From NCBI RefSeq assembly GCF_014652715.1, contig NZ_BMZI01000001.1, positions 397,623-461,622 on the forward strand: 64,000 nucleotides of DNA, written 5' to 3'. Both the position numbers and the translations under genes were made by a program. Positions 28,111-37,856 of this stretch are shown one piece after another; the first letter of the stretch is position 1, and every line of letters begins with the position of its first letter. The stretch comes from Salinicola rhizosphaerae (lineage in GTDB: Bacteria > Pseudomonadota > Gammaproteobacteria > Pseudomonadales > Halomonadaceae). Below the pieces are notes generated by a model that was given only the letters and a program-made list of their open reading frames with translations, ran no database searches and was not told the DNA's origin.

Positions 28111-28965
28111 TCAACCGCCCGTCTGATTCAGGAAATCACCCGCCATCTGGGCTGCATTACTGTCGGGGTAGTCGCTGCGAACGCGTTGCAGAAGTTCGCG
28201 ACTGCCGCTGGTGTCGCCCTGTCGCGCCTTGAGCAGTCCGAGCTTGTAGAGCGCATCCGGCACCTTGTTGCTTTGCGGATAGTCGTTGATCACCGTATCG
28301 AAAGCATCCGCTGCCGAATCGAGCTGAGACTGCGCCGAGTAAAGCTCGCCCAGCCAATAATGTGCGTTGGAAACCAGGCTCGATTGCGGGTAATCGCTGA
28401 TGAACTGCTGGAAGGCGCTGATGGCGGCGTCGAATTGACGCGACTGCACCTTCTGGAACGCCGCCTGATAAGCGTCGCGCCCCTCTCCGCTGCCGCCGGA
28501 GGCCGCAGGCGCACTCGTGCCGGTCTCCGATGACGGTGCAGCCGCCGCTGCCGCCTGGCCGCCATTGGTGACATCACTGGCCGCTGCGCTGTCGACCGTC
28601 GATCCGCTGTCGGTCGCGGCCGAGCCGCCGGTCATGGCAGAGTCGGCACCGGTATCGCTTGTCGAGCCGCCTCCGGAAATTCGATCATCGAGATCCAGAT
28701 ATTGATTCTGGGTCTGCTGCTTGAGCTGTTCGAGCTGATAGCGAAGCTCCTCGACCTGCCCACGCAACTGCTGGATCTGCTGACGGTTGTCCTGCAACTG
28801 ATTGAGGATCGTCAAGGTGCCGCCACTGCTCTCCCGCGCTTCCGTCTGGTTATAGAAGCCGCTGGATTGGCCAGTGAGGTCGTCGACGACCGGTTGCTGA
28901 GCCCATACGGACAGCGGGAGCACCAGGGCTCCCGCGCCGCACAGTCTTTTCAGACCGTGTTTCAT
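28111..28965 (-). CDS. cpoB: Tol-Pal system cell division coordinator CpoB (YbgF)
   Basis: CpoB is a periplasmic protein that binds TolA and coordinates outer-membrane constriction with peptidoglycan synthesis. The 284-residue precursor has a signal peptide (MKHGLKRLCGAGALVLPLSVWAQ), an N-terminal trimerising coiled coil (about 50-90, QQIQQLRGQVEELRYQLEQL), a long Ser/Gly/Ala/Thr linker (about 93-165) and three TPR repeats (about 167-280, DAYQAAFQKVQSRQFDAAIS, YWLGELY, ALYKLGLLKARQG). It starts 18 bases after pal, completing the tol-pal operon. The linker is longer and simpler than in E. coli YbgF. Confidence 0.93.
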   Translation of the reverse strand: MKHGLKRLCGAGALVLPLSVWAQQPVVDDLTGQSSGFYNQTEARESSGGTLTILNQLQDNRQQIQQLRGQVEELRYQLEQLKQQTQNQYLDLDDRISGGGSTSDTGADSAMTGGSAATDSGSTVDSAAASDVTNGGQAAAAAAPSSETGTSAPAASGGSGEGRDAYQAAFQKVQSRQFDAAISAFQQFISDYPQSSLVSNAHYWLGELYSAQSQLDSAADAFDTVINDYPQSNKVPDALYKLGLLKARQGDTSGSRELLQRVRSDYPDSNAAQMAGDFLNQTGG

Positions 28966-28983
28966 GCTTTGCTCCGTCGGTGC

Positions 28984-29496
28984 TTAGTAGGAGAACACGA
29001 CGCGACGGTTCTTGGCGTAAGCTTCTTCGGTGTGGCCCTGGACGGCAGGACGCTCTTCACCGTAGCTGACGATCTGGATCTGCGACGGAGACACGCCCTG
29101 AACGGTCAGGTACTGCTCGACCGCCTGTGCGCGGCGCTCGCCGAGGCCCAGGTTGTATTCGCGGGTACCGCGCTCGTCAGCGTAGCCTTCCAGCGTGACG
29201 TTGACGTTCGGGTTTGCCATCAGGTACTGAGCGTGACCGTTCAGCACGGATTCGAACTCGGGGCGGATCTCTTCGCTGTCGAACGCGAAGTAGATGGTGT
29301 TGACGCTCGGCATCTGATCGCCAGCGTTCATCTGTGAGCCGCTCATGTTCTGGCCGGAAGTCATGCCCTGACCGGACATGTTACCGGAGGTGCCATCCAT
29401 GTTCCCTTCCTGGGTGCCACCGCTGCTGGAACAGCCGGCCATGACTGCCAGCGACATTGCGACTGCCAGCGTCTTGGCGTGGGTCTTGAATTGCAT
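28984..29496 (-). CDS. pal: peptidoglycan-associated lipoprotein Pal
   Basis: Pal is an outer-membrane lipoprotein that holds peptidoglycan and links it to TolB. The 170-residue precursor has a signal peptide and lipobox VMAGC (C22) and an OmpA-like peptidoglycan-binding domain (about 65-170) with FAFDSEEIRPEF and the conserved GYADERGTREYNLGLGERRA. Between them is a Met/Gly/Ser/Asn-rich linker (about 30-62) containing seven or more methionines. Two ATGs lie at 29502 and 29496; AAGGAG sits directly against the first, so the second, six bases away, is the likely start. It lies 48 bp after tolB. Confidence 0.95.
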   Translation of the reverse strand: MQFKTHAKTLAVAMSLAVMAGCSSSGGTQEGNMDGTSGNMSGQGMTSGQNMSGSQMNAGDQMPSVNTIYFAFDSEEIRPEFESVLNGHAQYLMANPNVNVTLEGYADERGTREYNLGLGERRAQAVEQYLTVQGVSPSQIQIVSYGEERPAVQGHTEEAYAKNRRVVFSY

Positions 29497-29544
29497 TGTC
29501 ATCTCCTTGCTCGGATGTCGAATGACACAATCGACTTACGTCGT

Positions 29545-30861
29545 TTAGTTCAAAAACGGCGACCATGCGGGTTCCCGCACGTCACCTTGCGCAGAAGGCA
29601 GTCGGAAGGACGCGCGTCCATCTGAAGAGACTGCCCCCAGCACCCCTTGCGACCCTTGTTGGGTAGCGAAGATTACCATGGTGCCGTTCGGCGCGACACT
29701 AGGTGATTCATCCCATCGGGTATCAGTCAAGACCGTAACTCGCCCTGTGTCCAGATCCTGCTTGGCAATGTGATACCCGGTGTCGTCACGCGTCACCATG
29801 AAGATCGACTTGCCGTCGGGCGAGAAACGCCCGTCGGAGTTGTAATTGTTGGTAAACGTCAACCGCTCGGCGTTACCGCCGCCGGCCGGCATGCGATAGA
29901 GCTGCGGTGCACCGCTACGATCCGAGGTAAAGACCAGCGATTGTCCGTCGGGCGACCAATCCGGCTCGGTCTCGATGGCGCGATTGTTGGTCAACCGGGT
30001 GAGCTGACGGCTGGCCAGATCCATGACATAGATTTCCGGCTGCCCATCCTTGGATAGCGACATGGCCAGCTTGCGCCCGTCGGGTGACCAGGCCGGGGCC
30101 CCGTTGATGCCACGGAACGAGGTCAGACGCACACGCTCGCCGGTTGACGCGTTCTGCACGTAGATTGCCGAATTGCCCGACTCGAAGGAGACATAAGCGA
30201 GCTTGTTGCCATCGGGCGACCAGGCCGGCGACAGCAGCGGATCGTCGGAAGAAAGAATCTGCTGGCTGTTATGACCGTCGGCGTCGGCGACATAGAGCGC
30301 ATAGCGCGCGTTGTCACCGCTGCCGCTGGCCGAGATGTAGGCGATGCGGGTCGAGAAAGCGCCACGGATGCCGGTAATCGCCTCGAAGATCTGGTCGCTG
30401 ATGTAATGCGCGCTGGCACGCAGATTGTTGGCGGAGGATGTGACCGTCTCGCCCAGCATGCGCTTGCCACCGAGTACGTCCATCAGTTCGTACTGAATCT
30501 GGTACTGGTTACCTTGAGGCTGGATCTTGCCGACGACCAGGTAGCGCGCATCGACCTTGCGCCAGTCGTCGTAGTAGACGTCCTGACTGCTGCTCGGCAA
30601 CGAAATCAGCGCGCTACGGCTCAGTGGCGCGAACTGACCACTGTGCTCGAGATCATCGCTGACGATCTGCGCCACATCCTGTGGCAGACCGCCCTGACCG
30701 CTGAATTCGAACGGCACGATCGCAATCGGTGTCGCCTGATCGCTGCTGCGATTGATCTCGATCGTCAGGTTCTGGGCCTGCGCGGTTGTCGCGGCACACA
30801 TCAGCGCGACCCAGCAGATCGTGGCCAGCGTCTTCCGTCCTTGAGAGAGCCATCGTTTCAT
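29545..30861 (-). CDS. tolB: Tol-Pal system protein TolB
   Basis: TolB is the periplasmic beta-propeller that shuttles between Pal and TolA. The 438-residue precursor has a signal peptide (cleavage after TAQA, about residue 29), an N-terminal alpha/beta domain (IAIVPFEF... [13 protein letters not shown]) and a six-bladed WD40-like propeller with repeats of the form PAWSPDGxKLA (residues about 200-430). The ATG at 30861 is adjacent to a GTG at 30864; it overlaps the tolA stop, and GGGGA precedes it by nine bases, so translation is coupled to tolA. Confidence 0.95.
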   Translation of the reverse strand: MKRWLSQGRKTLATICWVALMCAATTAQAQNLTIEINRSSDQATPIAIVPFEFSGQGGLPQDVAQIVSDDLEHSGQFAPLSRSALISLPSSSQDVYYDDWRKVDARYLVVGKIQPQGNQYQIQYELMDVLGGKRMLGETVTSSANNLRASAHYISDQIFEAITGIRGAFSTRIAYISASGSGDNARYALYVADADGHNSQQILSSDDPLLSPAWSPDGNKLAYVSFESGNSAIYVQNASTGERVRLTSFRGINGAPAWSPDGRKLAMSLSKDGQPEIYVMDLASRQLTRLTNNRAIETEPDWSPDGQSLVFTSDRSGAPQLYRMPAGGGNAERLTFTNNYNSDGRFSPDGKSIFMVTRDDTGYHIAKQDLDTGRVTVLTDTRWDESPSVAPNGTMVIFATQQGSQGVLGAVSSDGRASFRLPSAQGDVREPAWSPFLN

Positions 30862-32024
30862 CACTGTATATCCCCAGGGGTGAACTTGAGATTGAAATCA
30901 CGGAATCGCCGCTGCAGTCCGGCATCCAGCTGCTGCAGCTCGCGGAACGGTGCCGCCGCCTCGACAGCCTGCGTTGCCGAGCGGTCGAAGCTGGCATTGC
31001 CGCTGCTACGTGTCACTGTCGCGGCCAGCAGCTCGCCGGAGGGTCCGAGCCTGACACGAATCTGGGCGACCAGCCCGCCGCCGGCGTTCGCGGGCAGATG
31101 CCAGCGGTCTTCCACCGCACGCTTCACCAGGTTGATGAAGTTGTTCGAGGCCTGATTGGACTGCTGCGCATTGGCAATACGCTCCTGCTCGCTTTCGATC
31201 GAGTCATTCAAGGCGTCCGCTGCCGCTGCCTTGGCGGCGGCCTCGGCCTGACGTTTCTTCTCTGCCGCTTCCTGCTGGCGCTTTTTCTCGGCCTCGGCCT
31301 GTTTCTTCGCTTCCTCGGCCTTGCGCTGCTTTTCGGCTTCGGCTTTCTTTCTCGCCTCTTCTTCCTGGCGCTTTTTCTCGGCCTCGGCCTGCTTCTTCGC
31401 TTCCTCGGCCTTGCGCTGCTTTTCGGCCTCGGCTTTCTTTCTGGCCTCTTCTTCCTGGCGCTCTTTCTCGGCCTCGGCCTGTTTCTTCGCTTCCTCGGCT
31501 TGGCGCTGTTTCTCGGCTTCGGCCTGTTTCTCGGCTTCGGCCTGTTTCTTCGCCTCCGCTGCCTGGCGCTGCTTCTCGGCTTCGGCCTGCTGACGTTTCT
31601 GCTCCGCCTGAGCCTGTTCACGCTCGGCCTCGGCTTTCGCCTGCGCCGCCTGTTGTGCCGCCTGCTGACGACGCTCGGCAGCTGCCTGGGCCTGCTCGGC
31701 CTCGGCCTGGCGCTGTTGTTCAGCCGCCTGGCGCTGTTGCTCCTGCTCCTGCTGTGCCTGTTGCTCGGCCGCCTGCTGAGCTTGCGCCTGAGCCTGCTCC
31801 TCTGCCTGACGTTGCGCCGCCCGCGCACGCGCCTCCTGCGCGTACTGCGCCTGGTCCGTCGCCGTCACGTCACTGACCAGCGTCGCCTGGACGACGGACG
31901 AGGAGCTGGGCGTCGGGTCGCTGTCCGGTAGCCGCAGCATCGTCAGTAGCAGCACACCCACATGAACGCCGATCGCCAGGACGACAGGCAGGCCATAGCC
32001 GACGCGGCGTGTTCGCTTCGCCAT
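30861..32024 (-). CDS. tolA: cell envelope protein TolA
   Basis: TolA links the TolQR proton-driven motor in the inner membrane to Pal, TolB and CpoB. The 387-residue protein has one N-terminal membrane helix (about 10-31, [20 protein letters not shown]), a long charged helical domain II (about 58-270) built from Glu/Lys/Ala/Gln-rich segments including tandem 30-residue units, and a globular domain III (about 285-387, [33 protein letters not shown]). The ATG at 32024 starts nine bases after tolR. The domain II repeat makes its length liable to vary between strains. Confidence 0.94.
   Translation of the reverse strand: MAKRTRRVGYGLPVVLAIGVHVGVLLLTMLRLPDSDPTPSSSSVVQATLVSDVTATDQAQYAQEARARAAQRQAEEQAQAQAQQAAEQQAQQEQEQQRQAAEQQRQAEAEQAQAAAERRQQAAQQAAQAKAEAEREQAQAEQKRQQAEAEKQRQAAEAKKQAEAEKQAEAEKQRQAEEAKKQAEAEKERQEEEARKKAEAEKQRKAEEAKKQAEAEKKRQEEEARKKAEAEKQRKAEEAKKQAEAEKKRQQEAAEKKRQAEAAAKAAAADALNDSIESEQERIANAQQSNQASNNFINLVKRAVEDRWHLPANAGGGLVAQIRVRLGPSGELLAATVTRSSGNASFDRSATQAVEAAAPFRELQQLDAGLQRRFRDFNLKFTPGDIQ
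31275..31505. repeat. tandem 90-bp repeat inside tolA
   Basis: Two nearly identical 90-bp units (31275-31364 and 31365-31454) are followed by a partial, more diverged third (31455 to about 31505). Each unit encodes 30 residues ([20 protein letters not shown] then [10 protein letters not shown]) of the TolA helical domain. Because the unit is a multiple of three, gains and losses would preserve the frame. Confidence 0.9.
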
Positions 32025-32033
32025 GCTGGTCCC

Positions 32034-32474
32034 TTACCCGTTGTCGCTCTGAGGCGGCTCGGAAATCAATCCGACGTTAGCCACCCCTGCCATCTGCAGC
32101 GTGCTCATCAGCGTTACGACCTGACCATAGGAGGCGTTCTTGTCACCTCTGACCATGACCGGCGTATTGGGCTTGCGCTCGAGAATCGCGACGACCTGGT
32201 CACCGACGGTCTGCAGCGTGACCGGCTTGTCCTGCTCGCCGAGCGATATGAAATACTCACCTTGGCTATCGACGGAGACGATGATCGGCTCCTGCTCGTC
32301 GGTATCGATCGGTTCGGACGTCACCTGCGGCAGATCGACCTGCACCCCCTGGGTCAGCATGGGGGCTGTGATCATGAAGATGACCAGCAAGACCAGCATG
32401 ACGTCGATGAACGGCACCACGTTGATCTCGCCCATCGGCTTGCGGCGATGATGCCGACTGTACGGTCCACCCAT
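32034..32474 (-). CDS. tolR: TolR, Tol-Pal proton motor subunit
   Basis: TolR is an ExbD-type inner-membrane protein that with TolQ uses the proton gradient to drive TolA. The 146-residue product has one membrane helix (about 19-41) carrying the conserved aspartate in PFIDVMLVLLVIFM (D24), followed by a periplasmic domain with VTLQTVGDQVVAILERKP and PVMVRGDKNASYGQVV. It starts 12 bases after tolQ and ends nine bases before tolA. Confidence 0.95.
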   Translation of the reverse strand: MGGPYSRHHRRKPMGEINVVPFIDVMLVLLVIFMITAPMLTQGVQVDLPQVTSEPIDTDEQEPIIVSVDSQGEYFISLGEQDKPVTLQTVGDQVVAILERKPNTPVMVRGDKNASYGQVVTLMSTLQMAGVANVGLISEPPQSDNG

Positions 32475-32486
32475 GTTCAGCTCCCG

Positions 32487-33176
32487 TCAGGCCGTGGGGT
32501 TGCTGCCGCGACCCTGCAAATTGCGGTGCAGGATCGAATGAAATTCCTCGGCGAAATCTTCGTACTCACCGAGCAGACGGCTGGCGATGGCGGAAAGGCG
32601 GTTGTAGAAGATGACCGCCGGGATGGCGGCAAAAAGCCCCATGGCTGTTGCCACCAGCGCTTCCGCGATCCAGGGTGCGACGGTGTTGAGAGTCGCCTGC
32701 TGCGCCAGCGACAGGCTCTGGAAGGACCCCATGATGCCCCAGACCGTGCCGAAAAGACCGATATACGGGCTCGCCGAGGCAACCGTTGCCAGTAGCGTCA
32801 GATGCGAGTTGAGTCGATCCTCCTCTCTCGACAGCGCAACGCGCTGGGAGCGCTGCACGCCATCGAGAACCGCTTCGCTGCTGCGGGTCTTCGGCATCAG
32901 TCGATTGAATTCACGGAAACCGGAGCGAAAGACATGCTCGGCACCCAGGGCTTCATACTGTTCCGGTACGTCCTGATACAGCTCGTTGAGGTCGATGCCG
33001 GACCAGAAACGCTCGTCAAAGGATTTCTGCGCCTTGCGGGCGCGTGCCAGCGCGAAGCTACGCTGAAAGATGACAACCCAGGAAGCGATCGACGCTGCCA
33101 ACAACAAAAGCATTACCAGCTGGACCACCAGACTGGCATTCAGAATCAGATGGGGGATGGACATGGAGTCGTTCAC
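32487..33176 (-). CDS. tolQ: TolQ, Tol-Pal proton motor subunit
   Basis: TolQ is the ExbB-type channel subunit of the Tol motor. The 229-residue protein has three membrane helices: one at the N-terminus (LVVQLVMLLLLAASIASWVVIF) and two near residues 130-200 (VASASPYIGLFGTVWGIMGS and AEALVATAMGLFAAIPAVIF), with the large cytoplasmic loop between. The start is read as GTG at 33176 because GAGG lies about seven bases before it; an ATG four codons later lacks a ribosome binding site. It follows ybgC by 13 bases. Confidence 0.94.
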   Translation of the reverse strand: MNDSMSIPHLILNASLVVQLVMLLLLAASIASWVVIFQRSFALARARKAQKSFDERFWSGIDLNELYQDVPEQYEALGAEHVFRSGFREFNRLMPKTRSSEAVLDGVQRSQRVALSREEDRLNSHLTLLATVASASPYIGLFGTVWGIMGSFQSLSLAQQATLNTVAPWIAEALVATAMGLFAAIPAVIFYNRLSAIASRLLGEYEDFAEEFHSILHRNLQGRGSNPTA

Positions 33177-33189
33177 GTAAATCCTCGAA

Positions 33190-33600
33190 TCACTGGCTGG
33201 AGATGTCTGATGTCAGCACGGCGCGAAGCGCCTCGGGCCAACGGATCGGTTTCTGTCGTTGCGCGTCGACACAGGCAATATCGACACGCGCTTCGCATAA
33301 TGTATCCCCACCCAGGCACACCGACTGCTCGAATTGCATGGAGCAGGCTTTGAGGGTCGCCACACTGGCGGAGACATGGAGATGATCATCGAGACGTGCC
33401 GGGCGCGCATAGCGGCAGTGGAGCGAGTGCACCACCAGCTGCACCCCGCTCTCGAGCAGCTCACGCTGGCCGAACCCTCGTTCGTTCAACCACTCGCTGC
33501 GCGCACGCTCCATGAATTTCAAATAGTTAACGTAGTACACAATACCGCCGGCGTCGGTATCTTCGATGTAGACCTTGACCGGGAGCACGAATTCATTCAT
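33190..33600 (-). CDS. ybgC: YbgC-family acyl-CoA thioesterase
   Basis: YbgC is a hot-dog-fold thioesterase encoded with Tol-Pal and linked to phospholipid metabolism. The 136-residue protein has the family signature [20 protein letters not shown], including the catalytic aspartate, followed by ERARSEWL. E. coli YbgC has a histidine where this protein has tyrosine (VYY for VYH); relatives vary here. Its ATG overlaps the ruvB stop (ATGA at 33597-33600), so ruvB and ybgC are translationally coupled. Confidence 0.93.
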   Translation of the reverse strand: MNEFVLPVKVYIEDTDAGGIVYYVNYLKFMERARSEWLNERGFGQRELLESGVQLVVHSLHCRYARPARLDDHLHVSASVATLKACSMQFEQSVCLGGDTLCEARVDIACVDAQRQKPIRWPEALRAVLTSDISSQ

Positions 33601-34628
33601 CTCGATGCCTCGCCATCCGGCGCGTGATCGCGCGGTGCGATGCCGAAGTGGGCGTAGGCCGAGCGGGTCACCACGCGGCCGCGGGTCGTTCGCATCATGA
33701 AGCCCTGCTGGATCAGGTAGGGTTCGATCACGTCTTCGATCGTGTCGCGCTCTTCACTGATCGCGGCGGCCAGACTATCTACCCCTACCGGCCCGCCGTC
33801 GAACTTCTCGATCATGGCCAGCAGCAACCGCCGATCCATGTGATCGAGTCCGTGACTGTCGACGTTGAGCATGTTCAACGCCTGGTCAGCGATGGCCGCG
33901 GTGACGGCGCCATCACCTTTCACTTCCGCGAAATCACGGACTCGCCGCAGCAGTCGGTTGGCGATACGTGGCGTGCCACGTGCCCGTCGCGCGATTTCGC
34001 GCGCGCCCTCGATATCGGCGGGTACACCGAGCAGTGCCGCCGAGCGCGAGACGATCTCGGTCAGTTCGTCGATCGCGTAGAACTCCAGCCGCTGGACGAT
34101 GCCGAAGCGATCGCGCAGCGGCGAGGTGAGAAGACCAGCACGCGTCGTCGCGCCGACCAGCGTGAACTTGGGCAGATCCAGCTTGATCGAGCGAGCAGCG
34201 GGCCCTTCCCCAATCATGATGTCGAGCTGAAAATCTTCCATCGCCGGGTAGAGCACCTCCTCGACGGCTGGTGACAGGCGATGGATTTCGTCGATGAACA
34301 GGACATCGCCGGGCTGGAGGTTGGTCAGCATCGCGGCGAGATCGCCGGCGCGCTCGAGCACGGGGCCGGAGGTGGACTTGATGTCCACCGCCATTTCGGC
34401 GGCGATGATATTGGCCAGCGTCGTCTTGCCGAGCCCTGGCGGGCCGAAGACCAACGTATGATCAAGGCTGTCGCCGCGCTGCCGCGCGGCCGCGATGAAG
34501 ATATCGAGCTGCTCGCGAACACGCGGCTGACCGATGTAGTCGGCCAGACGCCGCGGGCGAATGGCGTGGTCGACTTGCTGCTCGCCCTGCTGCGGCTGCG
34601 CCGCAATCAGTCGGTCGGGTTCGATCAT
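33597..34628 (-). CDS. ruvB: Holliday junction branch migration helicase RuvB
   Basis: RuvB is the AAA+ motor that, with RuvA, drives Holliday junction migration. The 343-residue protein has the RuvB N-terminus ([20 protein letters not shown]), Walker [10 protein letters not shown] (about 62-70), Walker [11 protein letters not shown], sensor motifs ([18 protein letters not shown]) and the C-terminal winged helix ([15 protein letters not shown]). It starts six bases after ruvA. Confidence 0.97.
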   Translation of the reverse strand: MIEPDRLIAAQPQQGEQQVDHAIRPRRLADYIGQPRVREQLDIFIAAARQRGDSLDHTLVFGPPGLGKTTLANIIAAEMAVDIKSTSGPVLERAGDLAAMLTNLQPGDVLFIDEIHRLSPAVEEVLYPAMEDFQLDIMIGEGPAARSIKLDLPKFTLVGATTRAGLLTSPLRDRFGIVQRLEFYAIDELTEIVSRSAALLGVPADIEGAREIARRARGTPRIANRLLRRVRDFAEVKGDGAVTAAIADQALNMLNVDSHGLDHMDRRLLLAMIEKFDGGPVGVDSLAAAISEERDTIEDVIEPYLIQQGFMMRTTRGRVVTRSAYAHFGIAPRDHAPDGEASR

Positions 34629-34634
34629 GGCAAG

Positions 34635-35240
34635 TTATCCGGCCAGCTGGCGTGACAGCGCTGCCTTGATCAGCGCTTCGGTGGGCAGCCCGTCATCGAG
34701 CCCGGACAGCATGCGCGATGCCTCGGTCGGCTTGTAACCGAGAGCCACGAGCGCCGCTTCGGCATCGGCGTGCGGGTTAGCGGCCGGCGACTTCGGCGCG
34801 TTAGCCTCGCCGTCAAGCAGCGGATGCTCGTTCTGCCAGTGCGGAAAACGGTCGCGCATCTCGACGATCAGTCGCTCGGCCGTCTTCTTGCCGACGCCCG
34901 GCAGGCCGGTCAGCGCCTTGCTGTCGCCCTCCATCACACACTTGACGAAAGCGTCCCGCTCCATCCCCGACAAGATCGCCAGAGCCAGCTTGGGGCCGAC
35001 GCCGTTGACCTTGATCAACGCACGAAACAGCTGACGCTCCTCGTCGCGCGCGAACCCGTAGAGCAGATGGGCATCCTCTCGCACGCTGAGATGCGTGTAG
35101 AGCCGGACAGTCTCACCCGCCGCCGGTAACGAGACCAGCGTCGTCATCGATGTCTCGAGCTCGTATCCGACGCCATTGACGTCGACCACGATCCAGGGGG
35201 GGAGCTTCTCCAACAGGGTGCCGTGCAGGCGTCCAATCAT
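34635..35240 (-). CDS. ruvA: Holliday junction DNA helicase subunit RuvA
   Basis: RuvA binds four-way junctions and loads RuvB. The 201-residue protein begins MIGRLHGTLLEKLPPWIVVD (OB-fold domain I), followed by paired helix-hairpin-helix motifs (ALIKVNGVGPKLALAILSGM and LTGLPGVGKKTAERLIVEM) and a C-terminal UBA-like domain III (DAEAALVALGYKPTEASRML) that touches RuvB. It starts 73 bp after ruvC on the same strand. Confidence 0.97.
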   Translation of the reverse strand: MIGRLHGTLLEKLPPWIVVDVNGVGYELETSMTTLVSLPAAGETVRLYTHLSVREDAHLLYGFARDEERQLFRALIKVNGVGPKLALAILSGMERDAFVKCVMEGDSKALTGLPGVGKKTAERLIVEMRDRFPHWQNEHPLLDGEANAPKSPAANPHADAEAALVALGYKPTEASRMLSGLDDGLPTEALIKAALSRQLAG

Positions 35241-35313
35241 GCGTCATTGCCCTTGCCGTTTCGGCGTCCACTATACGCATCGCCGCTGCGACTGACTAGC
35301 TGTCGAACAGTGT

Positions 35314-35850
35314 TCAATCGGGCCGAAAGTCGCGCCACCGCCCGCCTCGCGACCCGCGACCGCGTCGCTGACTGGAGACACTCAGAAGCCCTTGGCGAGC
35401 GTAGCCGTGAGTCAGCGCGATGGCCAGCGCGTCGGCGGCATCTTCCGGCGGCAGCGCATCGAGAGACAGTATCGCCATGACCATGTGCTGGACTCGCGAC
35501 TTGTCCGCCCCGCCGTTGCCGGTGATCGCCTGTTTGACCTGGCGCGCCGCATACTCGTGAACGCCGATGCCATGATTGGCCGCGCAGACGATGGCCGTGC
35601 CTCTGGCCTGGCCGAGCTTGAGAGCGGAATCCGCGTTCTTGGCCATGAACACGCGCTCGATCGCGAATTCGCCGGGTCGATACTGCCCGATCAGCTCGCT
35701 CACGCCGGCGTAGACGCGGGCGAGCTTCTGAGCCAGATCCTCGCCCTCGATGCGAATGCAGCCGCTCGCGACGTAGCGCGGCTTGGCGCTGACGTCGACC
35801 ACCCCGTAGCCGGTCACTCGCGAGCCTGGATCAATGCCGAGTAGAATCAC
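35314..35850 (-). CDS. ruvC: crossover junction endodeoxyribonuclease RuvC
   Basis: RuvC resolves Holliday junctions. The 178-residue protein has the RNase H-like fold with catalytic acids in [14 protein letters not shown] (D7), [11 protein letters not shown] and [12 protein letters not shown]. The start is a GTG at 35850: AGGAAG precedes it by about nine bases and the product then begins exactly where the family does, whereas the frame is open 35 codons further. The C-terminus is a short Arg/Gly-rich tail. It heads the ruvCAB-ybgC-tol-pal run; the yebC gene usually found just upstream of ruvC is absent. Confidence 0.96.
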   Translation of the reverse strand: MILLGIDPGSRVTGYGVVDVSAKPRYVASGCIRIEGEDLAQKLARVYAGVSELIGQYRPGEFAIERVFMAKNADSALKLGQARGTAIVCAANHGIGVHEYAARQVKQAITGNGGADKSRVQHMVMAILSLDALPPEDAADALAIALTHGYARQGLLSVSSQRRGRGSRGGRWRDFRPD

Positions 35851-35985
35851 GTTCGCCGCTTCCTGTTGATGACCTGGTGGCTCTGGCAAACCGCGCCACG
35901 ACACGACGAGCCAGTGCGCAACCTGCAGTCCGTCTACAGCCCCGAATCTTCGCACGGCACATCGAACGCCGCCCGACGGTGCCCC

Positions 35986-36017
35986 GAAACAGGACCGGCG
36001 CCACTTGGGCGCCGGTC
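35986..36017 (-). terminator. hairpin after aspS
   Basis: A perfect 10-bp stem GACCGGCGCC / GGCGCCGGTC (35993-36002 with 36008-36017) with a 5-base loop lies 20 bases after the aspS stop. On the minus strand it is followed by CTGTTTCGG, a weak U tract. It most likely terminates aspS and separates it from ruvC. Confidence 0.65.
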
Positions 36018-36036
36018 TTCAGCTTGAGCGAGACGA

Positions 36037-37818
36037 TTACTCGCCGCCGCTCTCCGGCTGCGCCTTTTGCCGCAACCGGATGTGCAGCTCCCGAAGCTGC
36101 TCGTTACTCACCTCGCCGGGCGCGTCGGTCATCAGATCGGCGGCACTCTGGGTTTTCGGGAATGCGATGACGTCGCGGATGGTGCGCGAGCCGGTCATCA
36201 GCATGACCAGGCGATCGAGACCGAAGGCCAGCCCGCCGTGCGGCGGCGCGCCATACTGCAGGGCATCCAGCAGGAAGCCGAACTTCTCTTCTGCTTCCGC
36301 CTTGCCGATACCCAGCACTTCGAACACGGCCCGCTGCATGGCCTGGTCATGAATACGGATCGACCCACCGCCCAGTTCCGTGCCGTTGAGCACCATGTCG
36401 TAGGCACGAGAGAGCGCCGTGGCCGGGGCTGCCTTGAGTTCGTCAGGTGAACAGGACGGTGCCGTGAACGGGTGGTGCAGTGCGGAGAGGCGACCGTTGT
36501 CGTCGGCCTCGAACATCGGAAAATCGACAACCCACAGCGGCGCCCACTCACGGGTGTAGAGATCGAGGTCCTCGCCCAGCTTCACGCGCAGCGCGCCGAT
36601 CGCTTCGTTGACGATCCGCGCCTTGTCGGCACCGAAGAAAATGATGTCGCCATCTTTGGCGTCGACCCGGTCGAGCAGCTCCTCGACGATCCCTTCCATG
36701 AACTTGACGATCGGTGACTGCAGCCCCTCGAGCCCTTTCGCCCGCTCGTTGACCTTAATCCACGCCAATCCCTTGGCGCCGTAGATACCGACGAACTTGG
36801 TGTAGTCATCGATCTCCTTGCGCGAGAGCTTCGCCCCGCCGCTGACCTTGAGCGCCGCGACGCGACCGTCTTCGGCCTGCGCCGGGCCGGAGAAGACCTT
36901 GAAGTCCACCGTGGCCATCAGGTCGTCGACGTCCACGAGCTCGAGCGGTATCCGCAGATCCGGCTTGTCGGAGCCGTAGCGCTGCATCGCCTCGCTATAG
37001 GGCATGCGCGGGAATTCCGGCAACTCGACATCGAGCACGCCATTGAAAAGCTCACGAATCATGCGCTCGGTGATGCCCATGATGTCCTGCTCATCGATGA
37101 ACGACGCCTCGATGTCGATCTGCGTGAACTCCGGCTGGCGGTCGGCGCGCAGGTCTTCGTCACGAAAGCACTTGGCGATCTGATAGTAGCGATCGAAGCC
37201 CGACACCATCAGCAGCTGCTTGAACAGCTGCGGAGACTGCGGCAGCGCGAAGAAGTGGCCGTTGTGCGTACGGCTCGGCACCAGATAATCGCGCGCCCCT
37301 TCCGGCGTGGCGCGCGTCAGGATCGGCGTCTCGATGTCGAGGAAGCCCTCGTTCTCGAGGTAGGCGCGAACACCGTGAGTAATGCGCGAGCGCAGGCGCA
37401 GCCTGTCGATCATCTCCGGGCGACGCAGGTCGATATAGCGGTGCTTGAGGCGGACTTCCTCACCGACCTTGCCATGTTCGTCGAGCTGGAACGGCGGGGT
37501 CGCGGCGGTATTGAGCACCGTCACGTCCTTGGCCAGTACCTCGATCATGCCGGTCGGCATGTTCGGGTTCTGCGTGCCCCCGGGGCGCAGACGAATACGA
37601 CCGGCAATGCGCAGGACGTACTCGCTGCGGGCGCGGTCGGCGTTGGCGAACGCTTCCGCGGTATCGGGATCCACGACCACCTGAGCGACGCCTTCACGAT
37701 CGCGCATATCCAGGAAAATGACCCCGCCGTGATCGCGGCGGCGATGCACCCACCCGCAAAGCGTGACTTCGTGATCGATCAGAGACTCGTTCAATTGGCC
37801 GCAATAATGACTGCGCAT
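36037..37818 (-). CDS. aspS: aspartate--tRNA ligase
   Basis: AspRS charges tRNA-Asp (or tRNA-Asp and tRNA-Asn if non-discriminating). The 593-residue class II synthetase begins [20 protein letters not shown] with the OB-fold anticodon-binding domain ([20 protein letters not shown]), then motif 1 (about 135-165), motif 2 ([23 protein letters not shown] region), the bacterial insertion domain, and motif 3 ([13 protein letters not shown]). The ATG at 37818 has AGGA seven bases ahead; a long open frame upstream is not coding. Length and order fit the bacterial type. Confidence 0.96.
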   Translation of the reverse strand: MRSHYCGQLNESLIDHEVTLCGWVHRRRDHGGVIFLDMRDREGVAQVVVDPDTAEAFANADRARSEYVLRIAGRIRLRPGGTQNPNMPTGMIEVLAKDVTVLNTAATPPFQLDEHGKVGEEVRLKHRYIDLRRPEMIDRLRLRSRITHGVRAYLENEGFLDIETPILTRATPEGARDYLVPSRTHNGHFFALPQSPQLFKQLLMVSGFDRYYQIAKCFRDEDLRADRQPEFTQIDIEASFIDEQDIMGITERMIRELFNGVLDVELPEFPRMPYSEAMQRYGSDKPDLRIPLELVDVDDLMATVDFKVFSGPAQAEDGRVAALKVSGGAKLSRKEIDDYTKFVGIYGAKGLAWIKVNERAKGLEGLQSPIVKFMEGIVEELLDRVDAKDGDIIFFGADKARIVNEAIGALRVKLGEDLDLYTREWAPLWVVDFPMFEADDNGRLSALHHPFTAPSCSPDELKAAPATALSRAYDMVLNGTELGGGSIRIHDQAMQRAVFEVLGIGKAEAEEKFGFLLDALQYGAPPHGGLAFGLDRLVMLMTGSRTIRDVIAFPKTQSAADLMTDAPGEVSNEQLRELHIRLRQKAQPESGGE

Positions 37819-37856
37819 GCTGGATCCTAATAATGGTGAATACTGTGGCGAGACGC

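Noticed and set aside
30786-31931. 381-codon open frame on the plus strand across tolA, with Leu/Phe/Gly-rich repetitive hydrophobic translation
   Set aside because: It is the reverse-complement shadow of the Lys/Glu/Ala-rich TolA repeats; the hydrophobic look comes from reading CTT/TTC codons opposite AAG/GAA, and it has no ribosome binding site or homology.
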